From: Prevotella sp. S7-1-8
Lineage (GTDB): Bacteria > Bacteroidota > Bacteroidia > Bacteroidales > Bacteroidaceae
Assembly (NCBI RefSeq): GCF_000758925.1
Contig: NZ_JRNC01000049.1
Span: 1-54,113 of the forward strand
Reading direction: 5' to 3'
Length of the DNA: 54,113 nucleotides
In this document: positions 30,051 to 38,839 of the stretch, piece by piece
Numbering within the stretch: the first letter of the stretch is position 1
Layout: every line of letters starts with the position of its first letter
Notes under the pieces: model-generated
Databases searched by the model: none
The model's input: only the letters and a program-made list of their open reading frames with translations
What the model was told of the DNA's origin: nothing
Translations under genes and position numbers: made by a program

Positions 30051-31673
30051 ATGACAAACCAAGTTCAACACACCCTTAGAGACTCCGCGGCCATTCGATG
30101 GGCGGCGCTCCTGCTTTTGGCGCTCGCCATGTTTTGCGCTTATATCTTTGTGGACATATTGTCTCCCATCAAGGATTTGATGCTCACGGAACGCAATTGG
30201 GATTCGACAGCCTTTGGGACAATGCAAGGTTCCGAAACATTCTTAAATGTGTTTGTGTTCTTTCTCATCTTCGCAGGCATCATTCTCGACAAGATGGGCG
30301 TGCGCTTTACGGCCGTGCTATCGGGTAGCGTGATGCTCATAGGAGCGCTTATCAAATACTATGCCATTAGCGAAAGCTTCATGGGTAGCGGTCTTGAGGC
30401 ATGGTTCACTAACAATCTAAACCACATTCCTGTATTCGAGCAGCTTGGCGTGTCTCCTTTTTATGAGGGCATGCCAGCCTCCGCGAAAGTAGCCGCATGT
30501 GGTTTCATGATTTTTGGCTGTGGCACAGAGATGGCCGGCATCACCGTTTCGCGTGGTATCGTGAAATGGTTCAAGGGACGAGAGATGGCGTTGGCCATGG
30601 GATCTGAGATGGCATTGGCACGCCTTGGTGTAGCCACCTGTATGATTTTCTCACCCTTCTTTGCCAAATTTGGTGATAAAGTGAACGTATCTCGATCCGT
30701 GGCATTTGGCGTTGTCTTGCTCTGTATTGCCTTGATAATGTTTGTCGTGTATTTCTTCATGGACAGAAAACTTGACGAACAAACCGGCGAGGCCGAAGAA
30801 AAAGACGACCCATTCAAAATCAGCGACCTTGGACAAATACTCACCAGCACAGGCTTTTGGCTCGTGTCTATGCTCTGCGTGCTATATTACTCCGCCATTT
30901 TCCCATTCCAAAAATACGCGGTTAACATGTTGCAATGCAACCTTACGTTCACGGAGGTTCCCTCCAATTCGTTCTGGGCGTCATCGTCTGTCACTTTTGT
31001 GCAGTATGTCATAATGCTCATTGTGGCGATCACGGCATTCATGTTCAACTTCATGAAAAATAAGAGCATAAAATACTTGGTGCTTTGTCTATCAGTCATT
31101 TCGCTGGTTATATATTGCTACATGGGCTACATGCGCCAGTCGGCAGAATCCATTTTCGCCGTGTTCCCTTTGCTCGCCGTTGGCATAACGCCCATTCTGG
31201 GCAGCTATGTGGACCATAAGGGCAAAGCAGCCTCCATGCTCGTGCTCGGCTCCGTGCTGCTCATCGCGTGCCACCTAACGTTCGCCTTCATATTGCCGGA
31301 ATTCAAAGGAAACCAAGTGGGCGGTGTCATCATAGCCTATCTTACCATTCTCGTGCTTGGAGCGTCGTTCTCGTTGGTGCCCGCCTCACTGTGGCCCAGC
31401 GTGCCAAAACTTGTGGACGCAAAGATTATCGGCTCCGCATACGCGCTGATTTTCTGGATACAAAACATAGGTTTATGGCTTTTCCCACTTCTGATAGGCA
31501 AGGTGCTTGACAAAACCAACCCCGGTGTCAAAGACGCCACCCAACTTGATTACACCGCTCCGCTTGTCATGTTGGCCGGCCTTGGAGTGGCGGCCCTCAT
31601 TATTGGCCTTATACTTAAGGCCGTAGACAAGAAGAAAGGGTTAGGACTCGAGAAACCCAATATCCAAGCCTAA
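30051..31673 (+). CDS. MFS transporter, MFSD1-like (candidate dipeptide transporter)
   Basis: A 540-residue inner-membrane protein with 12 predicted helices and a long cytoplasmic loop (~residues 235-265, EEKDDPF). The segment SLVPASLWPSVPKLVDAKII and the later IFWIQNIGLWLFPLLIGKV match the conserved C-terminal half of the MFSD1 family, shown in animals to carry dipeptides. This is seen by pattern recognition, not by alignment. It lies 76 bases downstream of the S9 peptidase and upstream of a paralogue, which fits uptake of the peptidase products. Substrate is inference. Confidence 0.8.
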   Translation: MTNQVQHTLRDSAAIRWAALLLLALAMFCAYIFVDILSPIKDLMLTERNWDSTAFGTMQGSETFLNVFVFFLIFAGIILDKMGVRFTAVLSGSVMLIGALIKYYAISESFMGSGLEAWFTNNLNHIPVFEQLGVSPFYEGMPASAKVAACGFMIFGCGTEMAGITVSRGIVKWFKGREMALAMGSEMALARLGVATCMIFSPFFAKFGDKVNVSRSVAFGVVLLCIALIMFVVYFFMDRKLDEQTGEAEEKDDPFKISDLGQILTSTGFWLVSMLCVLYYSAIFPFQKYAVNMLQCNLTFTEVPSNSFWASSSVTFVQYVIMLIVAITAFMFNFMKNKSIKYLVLCLSVISLVIYCYMGYMRQSAESIFAVFPLLAVGITPILGSYVDHKGKAASMLVLGSVLLIACHLTFAFILPEFKGNQVGGVIIAYLTILVLGASFSLVPASLWPSVPKLVDAKIIGSAYALIFWIQNIGLWLFPLLIGKVLDKTNPGVKDATQLDYTAPLVMLAGLGVAALIIGLILKAVDKKKGLGLEKPNIQA

Positions 31674-31680
31674 TATCACG

Positions 31681-31736
31681 AAAGACTATGTCGCCAACAC
31701 AAACATGTCGAAACACACATTGGCGACATGGTCTTT
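31681..31736 (+). terminator. Terminator between the two MFS genes
   Basis: Arms 31681-31697 and 31720-31736 pair over 17 positions with one G-U; the loop is 22 bases and T residues follow. An ATG at 31728, used by the longest frame of the next gene, lies inside the second arm. Confidence 0.85.
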
Positions 31737-31799
31737 TTCTACCATCACAAGGACACCGCTAAAACCGTATCGCGTGATAGATACATTGACTATCATGAC

Positions 31800-33203
31800 A
31801 TGAACAAGACAAGAACGGCTACTCCAACCCTGCCATCAGCATCCAAAGCCAAGCGATGGCTTGCGCTTTTTCTCGTGGCTACCGTGATGATGGCAGGCTA
31901 TGTGTTTTGGGATATTATCTCTCCCATCTCCACTTCCTTACGATTGCCGGCCTCTGAAGGAGGCATGGGTTGGTCGCAAGCTGAATATGGATTTTACGCA
32001 GGCAGCTACTCCTTTTTCAACGTGTTTCTGTTCATGCTTTTCATAGGTGGCGTAATCCTTGACAAGTGTGGCGTAATATTTACAGGCTTACTTGCCACGG
32101 GCGCTATGTTTTTAGGCGCCACCATCAACTATTACGCTATCAGCCATGTCTCTCCGGACATTACCGTGCGTGCCACTTTCACTTTGTTCGGTCTTGTCCC
32201 TGAGCAAATTAAGTTGCAAGTCATTGTTGCCTCCATTGGTTTCGCGCTCTTCGGCGTGGGGTGCGACATCACCGGCATCACGGTTTCGAAAATCATAACC
32301 CAATGGTTCACAGGTTATGAGTTGGCCTCCGCCATGGGCATACAGATGGCAATGGCACGCCTTGGCACAGCGTCGGCATTAAGCTTCAGTCCAATGATAG
32401 CCCAAGCATGGGGCCTGTCCGTGCCCATCCTTGTCGGGGCCATCATCCTCGCCATCGCACTGGCACTATTCATCGCCTACTGTTTCATGCACAGAGACCT
32501 GAACCGCAAGCTCTCCGCTTTCCGTCACAAAAAAGCTGACGGCCTCCAAAATCTTGACGACGGGTTTCACCTGCGAGACATTTCTCAAGTGCTGCGAAAC
32601 CCGGGGTTTTGGCTTATCGCATTGGTGTGCGTGTTCTTTTACGGCTCTTTGCGCCCATTCATGAAATTTGCCACCGACCTGATGGTCAACAAATATGGTG
32701 TCACTGAGACCACCGCGGGCTGGATCGTGGCTGTGATCCCTTATGGAACCATTGTTCTCACTCCCCTTTTTGGCGCCTTGTATGACCGTTGGGGCAAGGG
32801 CATTACGCTCATATTTGTGGGCTGCTCCATACTTATGGTATGCCATTTAGCACTCGCCCTGCCCATGATTCACGACACGCGGCTCGCCATTGTCGCCATG
32901 ATTCTCATCGGCATATCTTTCTCGCTCGTGCCAAGCGCGCTATGGCCAAGCGTCCCCAAGATCGTGCCCATCAAATATCTCGGGTCAGCCTACTCCATCA
33001 TCTATTATATTCAAAACATCGGGCTTGCGCTGGTCCCAATGCTCATTGGCAAGGTGAATGACGCGGATTCATCTTATACCACCGGTTTAGTAATCTTTTG
33101 CGCATTTGGGTCGGCGACCATCTTGGCAACCGTCATATTGTACGCCGTGGATCGCAAGTACAATTATGGGTTGCAACGGGCGAATATCATCTCCTCCAAA
33201 TAA
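31800..33203 (+). CDS. MFS transporter, MFSD1-like, paralogue of the upstream gene
   Basis: About 467 residues, 12 predicted membrane helices. The N-terminal helix (GYVFWDIISPISTSL) and the segment SLVPSALWPSVPKIVPIKYL with IIYYIQNIGLALVPMLIGKV parallel the gene at 30051, so the two arose by duplication. It lacks that copy's extra helix-sized insertions and is about 70 residues shorter. The longest frame begins at 31728 inside a terminator stem; the ATG at 31800 (MNKTRTATPTLP) is preferred. No promoter was recognised between terminator and start, so expression may depend on read-through. Confidence 0.8.
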   Translation: MNKTRTATPTLPSASKAKRWLALFLVATVMMAGYVFWDIISPISTSLRLPASEGGMGWSQAEYGFYAGSYSFFNVFLFMLFIGGVILDKCGVIFTGLLATGAMFLGATINYYAISHVSPDITVRATFTLFGLVPEQIKLQVIVASIGFALFGVGCDITGITVSKIITQWFTGYELASAMGIQMAMARLGTASALSFSPMIAQAWGLSVPILVGAIILAIALALFIAYCFMHRDLNRKLSAFRHKKADGLQNLDDGFHLRDISQVLRNPGFWLIALVCVFFYGSLRPFMKFATDLMVNKYGVTETTAGWIVAVIPYGTIVLTPLFGALYDRWGKGITLIFVGCSILMVCHLALALPMIHDTRLAIVAMILIGISFSLVPSALWPSVPKIVPIKYLGSAYSIIYYIQNIGLALVPMLIGKVNDADSSYTTGLVIFCAFGSATILATVILYAVDRKYNYGLQRANIISSK

Positions 33204-33820
33204 TGCATGGTGTATAATGATGCACAGGCATACCTTACCAACTGCTTTTGCGCGCTATAGCCGCAACCTACCGCGCAGAGCTATAAAAATGACATTCTAT
33301 ACAAGGCTGGGGATGCCGCTTTAATGGGGCAGGATCTATAATGTCACCAAAAACAGGAGACACCATATGGCAAACCGCATATACGGCGGCATGAGACGCA
33401 GGGGTAGTCAGGGACATTGCGCAAATTCATAGCAGACTGTTTGGCAACATGATACATTGTTTGTACCTTTACATGGGGGATTTCCGCTAATTCCCTAATT
33501 AAATATTTAAAATAAATTCGTTACAAACGTAAAACTACATGTTATATTTGATTGCGTAGCTTCGCATGCGAAACTTGACGCTCGGACCATGATTACAAGT
33601 TGGGCTTATAAGATCATTTCCTCTACTCTTCACATTACAAGTCTATGCCAATTTTAATTGAATAAAATCAAAATGACAGAAAAAAGAAATAAGTTTAGTT
33701 TTTAAATCGTGCCGGGATGGAAAATAAGGTAAAAAAAACTTATTTTTGAACGTTCTCTCTTAGCTTTTTGTTATCTTTGCAAGCAATTATTGCAATAAGA
33801 CCAATTATATTAAATCATCA
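33204..33820. other. Intergenic region with an orphan -7-like box and a short palindrome
   Basis: 617 bases between the MFS gene and the DUF2723 gene. It contains TATATTTG (33543-33550), a match to TAnnTTTG with no gene start nearby, followed by the 12-base palindrome TTCGCATGCGAA (33561-33572), and near the end the -7 box of the downstream gene. No protein-coding frame of credible length is present. Confidence 0.55.
33772..33779 (+). promoter_or_regulatory. -7 promoter element of the DUF2723 gene
   Basis: TATCTTTG matches TAnnTTTG, with about 41 bases to the ATG. The nearest upstream TTG (33746-33748) is 23 bases away, slightly far for the -33 element. Confidence 0.55.
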
Positions 33821-36800
33821 ATGAAACAGTACAGATTAGTGGACAATGTGCTGGGTTGGCTCGCGTTCTTGATAGCTGCCACGGTGTATTGCTGCACCAT
33901 TGAACCAACAGCCTCGTTTTGGGATTGTCCAGAGTTTATCACAACGGGTTACAAATTGGAAGTGGGACACCCGCCGGGGGCACCATTCTTTATGCTAACG
34001 GCTAACCTCTTCAGCCAGTTTGTCAGTGATCCAAGCCAAGTGGCTCGTATGGTCAACACCATGAGCGCGCTACTCTCCGCTACCACCATCATGTTCTTGT
34101 TTTGGACTATCACCCATCTCACACGCAAGCTTATCGTGAAAGATTGGGACAGCCTTTCAACGAGCAAGCTCATCGCGATTGAGGCAAGTGGCTTGGTCGG
34201 AGCGCTCATTTATACTTTTTCAGACACATTTTGGTTTTCTGCCGTAGAGGGTGAGGTCTACGCCTACTCGTCAGCTTTCACAGCCATCGTGTTTTGGCTC
34301 ATCCTAAAATGGGAAGACCATGCCGACGAGCCGCATGCTGACCACTGGTTGGTGCTGATTTTCTACATGATAGGCTTGAGCATTGGCGTGCATTTGCTGA
34401 ACTTGCTTTGTATTCCCGCCATTGTACTTGTTTACTGCTATCGTCGTTTCCCGAATGTGGAAACCAAAGGGTCGCTCATAGCCCTGCTTATCTCGTTTGC
34501 CATCGTTGCCGCCGTGCTCTATGGCGTGGTGCCTGGCATCGTGACCGTTGGCGGATGGTTTGAGCTGTTCTTTGTCAACACGCTTGGGCTGCCGTTTAAC
34601 ACAGGTTTGGTGATTTATATAGTTCTACTCGTCTCAGCAGTGTTATGGGGTATATACGAGAGCTATATAGGGAAAAGCAAGCAAAGGGAAAACGTTTCTT
34701 TTCTTGTGGCTTTCGCATTGATTGGCATACCATTTTATGGTTATGGCTGGAGCGCACTGGTGATTGGCGTATTTGTATTAGCTCTCGTGGCTTTCTTGCT
34801 CAAATATAAGAAACGATCGGATGGCAAGATGGTTTACGTCGTGACTTCTCGTTTCAAGAATACAGCTTTGTTGTGCGCGCTGATGCTCTTGATAGGCTGT
34901 TCAAGTTACGCCTTGATAGTGATACGTTCGTCAGCCAACCCACCCATGGACCAAAACTCTCCGGAGGACATATTTACCTTAGGTAGCTACCTAAGCCGAG
35001 ACCAGTATGGCAACAAGCCGCTCTTGTATGGGCAAGCTTATACCTCACAGGTGGCCCTTGAGCAAGAGGGCAACCTCTGCAAACCGAAGCAGAGTGAAGG
35101 CGCGCCTATCTACAGCCGCAAGGAAAAAGCCTCCAAGGATGAGAAAGATTCTTATTTTGTGGTGTCGCACAAGAACAATTACATTTTTGCGCAAAACATG
35201 CTGTTTCCACGCATGTATGACGCTGACCACGCACAAGACTACGAGTCGTGGATGGGTGGAGTGGAAGGCACGCAAGTGCCGTATGACCGTTGCGGTGAAG
35301 CCATGATGGTGAAAATGCCCACCCAGCTTGAGAACTTAAGATTCTTCTTGTCTTATCAGTGTAACTTCATGTACTGGAGATATTTCATGTGGAATTTTGC
35401 CGGAAGGCAAAACGACATACAAGGTCATGGAGAGCCAGAGCATGGCAATTGGATTACCGGCATTCCATTCATAGACAACATGCGACTGGGCGATCAAAGC
35501 AAACTGCCCGACGCTCTGAAGGAGAACAAGGGGCACAACGTGTTCTACTGCCTGCCACTCCTGCTTGGCTTGGTAGGGTTGTTCTGGCAGTCGTTCCGCG
35601 GTCGTCGCGGCATCAGGCAGTTCTGGGTAGTGTTCTTCTTGTTCTTTATGACAGGACTTGCCATCGTGTTCTACTTGAACCAAACACCCGTGCAACCGCG
35701 CGAGCGCGACTATGCCTATGCTGGCTCATTCTATGCGTTTGCCATCTGGTGTGGCATGGGCGTAGCTGCCATCATAGACCTGCTGAAGAAATATTTGCAC
35801 GCGGATGGCGTGGTGGTGGCAGCAGTGGCGGCAGTGGCATGCTTGCTCGTGCCCATCCAAATGGCCTCGCAGACATGGGATGACCACGACAGGTCCAATC
35901 GTTACACATGTCGAGACTTCGGGCGAAACTATCTCATGACGCTACAAGACGAAGGCAATCCTATTCTATTTACCAATGGCGACAACGACACGTTCCCATT
36001 GTGGTACAACCAAGATGTGGAGGGCGTACGCACTGACGCGCGTGTATGCAACTTGAGCTACATTCAAACAGACTGGTATATTGACCAAATGAAGCGACCG
36101 GCTTACAAATCTCCGTCGCTACCTATCACATGGCCTCGACTTGATTATTGCTCGGGAACGAACGAGTACGTGGAAGTGGTACCAGACATGAAACAGAGTA
36201 TCCTTGAGTTGTACAAGCAAGATGCGGCGACCGCCAAGAAACTGTTTGGTGACAACCCATTTGAAGTGAGCAACGTGATGAACAAATGGGTTAGAGGCAA
36301 CATCACGCCAGAGCAAGCCACTATTCTCGCACAAGTTTTTAACGTTCCGAAGGCCAAAGTCAAGGAAGCCATGCACATGATTCCTACCGACACCCTCTAT
36401 GTCTCCATCGACAAAAACGCCGTGAAAAGAAGTGGCATGATGATGGCAAGCGATAGCATACCTGACAAGATGGTAATATCGCTGAAAGGCAAGAACGCCC
36501 TTTACAAAGGCGAGCTGATGATGCTGGAGATCATAGCCAACTGTAATTGGACACGACCGGTGTATGTGGCCATGACGGTAGGTGAAAACAACTACATGAA
36601 TTTAGGTGACAACTTCGTTCAAGAGGGATTAGCCAACCGCATAACACCATTCCTCACCAACAAGAATGGCGTCAAGAATTTTGATACGGAGAAGACTTAT
36701 AACAACTTGATGAATAGATACCGCTATGGTGGATTAAAAACCAAGGGGCTGTATTTGGACGACAATATCATGCGCATGTGCAACACCCACCGTCGACTCT

Positions 36801-37207
36801 TTGGCATGCTCGCATTGCACTTGATAGCCGAAAACAAAAAAGGCAAAGCTCTCAAGGTGTTGCAAAAAGCCGAAAAGGAAATCCCCGCATATAACGTACC
36901 GCTCAACTATATGAGCGGCGGAGCTGACATAGCCAAAGCATACGCACTGTTAGGGCAGAAACGAAAAGCATTGGATGCAATCAACGCCGCATGGAAAGAA
37001 GCTTGCCAATACGAGACATACTATCTGAGCTTGGATGGCACGAATTTCGCTATGTCACAGCAAGACTGCATGATACAACTTAGCATTATGTCGCAATTGT
37101 CTGAAATCACCAAGATGGTGGACAAAAATTTGGCGGCCAAACAAAAGACACAAGTGAACAATTACTACCGTGTCTATATAGGAAAAGGAGGTCAAGCTGG
37201 AGAGTAA
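33821..37207 (+). CDS. DUF2723 polytopic membrane protein (putative glycosyltransferase)
   Basis: A very large (1128 residues) inner-membrane protein. The N-terminal DUF2723 region (residues ~10-175, with EPTASFWDCPEFITTGYKLE and GHPPGAPFF) resembles the first part of lipid-linked-sugar-dependent glycosyltransferases of the protein-O-mannosyltransferase kind; the acidic Asp/Glu near residues 32-36 sit where such enzymes place the catalytic acid. About 12 helices lie within the first 700 residues, then a large soluble domain, and the last ~130 residues look like TPR repeats (KALKVLQKAEKEIPAYN, later KAYALLGQKRKALDAINAAW). A role in glycosylating surface proteins or glycans is inference. A strong terminator follows. 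Confidence 0.85.
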   Translation: MKQYRLVDNVLGWLAFLIAATVYCCTIEPTASFWDCPEFITTGYKLEVGHPPGAPFFMLTANLFSQFVSDPSQVARMVNTMSALLSATTIMFLFWTITHLTRKLIVKDWDSLSTSKLIAIEASGLVGALIYTFSDTFWFSAVEGEVYAYSSAFTAIVFWLILKWEDHADEPHADHWLVLIFYMIGLSIGVHLLNLLCIPAIVLVYCYRRFPNVETKGSLIALLISFAIVAAVLYGVVPGIVTVGGWFELFFVNTLGLPFNTGLVIYIVLLVSAVLWGIYESYIGKSKQRENVSFLVAFALIGIPFYGYGWSALVIGVFVLALVAFLLKYKKRSDGKMVYVVTSRFKNTALLCALMLLIGCSSYALIVIRSSANPPMDQNSPEDIFTLGSYLSRDQYGNKPLLYGQAYTSQVALEQEGNLCKPKQSEGAPIYSRKEKASKDEKDSYFVVSHKNNYIFAQNMLFPRMYDADHAQDYESWMGGVEGTQVPYDRCGEAMMVKMPTQLENLRFFLSYQCNFMYWRYFMWNFAGRQNDIQGHGEPEHGNWITGIPFIDNMRLGDQSKLPDALKENKGHNVFYCLPLLLGLVGLFWQSFRGRRGIRQFWVVFFLFFMTGLAIVFYLNQTPVQPRERDYAYAGSFYAFAIWCGMGVAAIIDLLKKYLHADGVVVAAVAAVACLLVPIQMASQTWDDHDRSNRYTCRDFGRNYLMTLQDEGNPILFTNGDNDTFPLWYNQDVEGVRTDARVCNLSYIQTDWYIDQMKRPAYKSPSLPITWPRLDYCSGTNEYVEVVPDMKQSILELYKQDAATAKKLFGDNPFEVSNVMNKWVRGNITPEQATILAQVFNVPKAKVKEAMHMIPTDTLYVSIDKNAVKRSGMMMASDSIPDKMVISLKGKNALYKGELMMLEIIANCNWTRPVYVAMTVGENNYMNLGDNFVQEGLANRITPFLTNKNGVKNFDTEKTYNNLMNRYRYGGLKTKGLYLDDNIMRMCNTHRRLFGMLALHLIAENKKGKALKVLQKAEKEIPAYNVPLNYMSGGADIAKAYALLGQKRKALDAINAAWKEACQYETYYLSLDGTNFAMSQQDCMIQLSIMSQLSEITKMVDKNLAAKQKTQVNNYYRVYIGKGGQAGE

Positions 37208-37213
37208 AATCTA

Positions 37214-37248
37214 TAAAGGCGAAAGTTCCAAGTAGGAACTTTTGCCTT
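37214..37248 (+). terminator. Terminator after the DUF2723 gene
   Basis: Arms 37214-37228 and 37234-37248 pair over 15 positions (one G-U) around a five-base loop. It ends only 20 bases before the deacetylase gene, which must be reached by read-through or start from within. Confidence 0.75.
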
Positions 37249-37268
37249 TCATTCTTTCAAACTGACGC

Positions 37269-37895
37269 ATGTTTAACAGGAATAGATTTATAGAACAACC
37301 TGCCAAATGGTTGCGTTGGTTATATCCCAACGCTTTGTGGCGAATGGACCCCAACGACCAATCGGTGTACCTTACGTTTGACGATGGCCCGGTCCCGTCC
37401 TCCACTCCATTTATTTTGAAGACGCTGCGAGAGTATAACGCCAAAGCAACATTTTTCATGGTGGGCGAGAACGTACTTCGATATCATGATCTCTACAATC
37501 AAATCGTGAAAGAGGGGCATCAGGTTGGCAATCACACCTTTAACCACATGGGCGCGTTCAAGCATTGGACTATATCGTATGCCATGAATACGGCAAGAGC
37601 CAACGAGCTGATAAAAAGTCACCTGTTTAGACCACCACATGGGTGGATGCGCCCATCTGAATATTGGTGGCTCCAGCGTAAATACAAGATAGTGATGTGG
37701 GATCTCGTGACTCGCGACTACTCCAAATGGCTCACGGCCGATGACGTGCTGAGAAACGTCAAAAAATACGCACGCAATGGATCTATCATCACATTTCACG
37801 ACTCAGTGAAAAGTATTGACAAACTGCGCGACGCACTGCCCGCGGCACTGAAATGGCTAAGGGAACAAGGCTATGAGTTCAAAACTTTCGAGTGA
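37269..37895 (+). CDS. NodB-type polysaccharide deacetylase family protein
   Basis: Removes acetyl groups from N- or O-acetylated carbohydrates. The 208-residue protein is essentially one NodB domain: motif 1 LTFDDGP with Asp38 and Asp39, motif 2 HTFNH with His89 and His93 binding the metal, the RPPHGW segment near residue 118 and the late IITFHDS with the catalytic His. No signal peptide is obvious; an internal hydrophobic stretch is not seen either, so it may be cytoplasmic or exported by a non-classical route. Its last 23 bases overlap queG. Confidence 0.88.
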   Translation: MFNRNRFIEQPAKWLRWLYPNALWRMDPNDQSVYLTFDDGPVPSSTPFILKTLREYNAKATFFMVGENVLRYHDLYNQIVKEGHQVGNHTFNHMGAFKHWTISYAMNTARANELIKSHLFRPPHGWMRPSEYWWLQRKYKIVMWDLVTRDYSKWLTADDVLRNVKKYARNGSIITFHDSVKSIDKLRDALPAALKWLREQGYEFKTFE

Positions 37896-38808
37896 CATCA
37901 AGGGCGAGGCCAAGCGTTTAGGTTTTTCGGCTTGTGGCATAGCCAAAGCCGAGAGAGTGAACAAGGAAGAGGAGAGACGTCTGCGCAGATGGCTCAGAGA
38001 CGGCATGAACGCAGACATGACATGGATGGGCAACTATTTGGAGAAACGTATAAACCCATGCTTATTGATGGATGGCGTGAGGTCGATCATATCGGTAGCG
38101 ATAAACTACGCGCCCGCAAAGACCCTACCCAAGGGAGAGCCACAGATAGCAGCCTACGCACTCGGACAAGACTATCATGACGTGGTGAAACGCAGGCTAC
38201 ACAAGTTGGCCACCTATATTTACGGACCAGAAAATGTCCGAACCGCCAACTATCGGGCATTCGTGGACAGTGGGCCAGTACTTGAGCGATATTGGGCGCA
38301 ACGAGCCGGAATAGGCTTTGTGGGCAAAAACCGACAACTTATCATTCCGAAAGCTGGCAGCATGTTCTTTCTTGGCGAGCTGTTTGTAGACTTTGAGACC
38401 GACTATGACGAGCCTATGGATAATAAGTGTGGCTCATGTACATCTTGCATAGACCACTGCCCCACACACGCATTGAGCATGGAACATGATTTCGACGCAA
38501 AGCTTTGCCTGTCTTACCAGACCATTGAAAACCGAAAGGAACTGAGCGAAACAGCCAAGAAAAATATGGGAAACGTGATATATGGCTGCGACAAATGCCA
38601 ACAATGGTGCCCATGGAACAGATATGCCACACCTAACAATATACCTGAGTTTCAACCCAAAGAAGAGCTTCTGAGCATGACATCTGAAAAATGGCGCAGC
38701 CTGTCAATAGACGATTACCGGAGATTGTTCAAAGGTTCTGCCGTGAAAAGAGGGAAATATGATGGACTGATGCGAAACATTAGAAACTTTTTTAATAATT
38801 ATAAATAA
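37873..38808 (+). CDS. queG: Epoxyqueuosine reductase
   Basis: Last step of queuosine synthesis in tRNA: reduces epoxyqueuosine with cobalamin and two iron-sulphur clusters. In 311 residues it shows the catalytic-aspartate region VDSGPVLERYWAQRAGIGFVGKN-like segment near residues 130-150, the first cluster motif with Cys186, Cys189, Cys192 and Cys196, and the second with Cys239, Cys242 and Cys246. It overlaps the deacetylase gene by 23 bases, which suggests coupled translation. Confidence 0.93.
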   Translation: MSSKLSSDIKGEAKRLGFSACGIAKAERVNKEEERRLRRWLRDGMNADMTWMGNYLEKRINPCLLMDGVRSIISVAINYAPAKTLPKGEPQIAAYALGQDYHDVVKRRLHKLATYIYGPENVRTANYRAFVDSGPVLERYWAQRAGIGFVGKNRQLIIPKAGSMFFLGELFVDFETDYDEPMDNKCGSCTSCIDHCPTHALSMEHDFDAKLCLSYQTIENRKELSETAKKNMGNVIYGCDKCQQWCPWNRYATPNNIPEFQPKEELLSMTSEKWRSLSIDDYRRLFKGSAVKRGKYDGLMRNIRNFFNNYK

Positions 38809-38839
38809 TATTCTAACAAACCCTTAAACTAAGGAAAAA

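Noticed and set aside
31728..31799. N-terminal extension of the second MFS gene
   Set aside because: Its ATG is in the second arm of a terminator stem and the 24 extra residues do not resemble the family.
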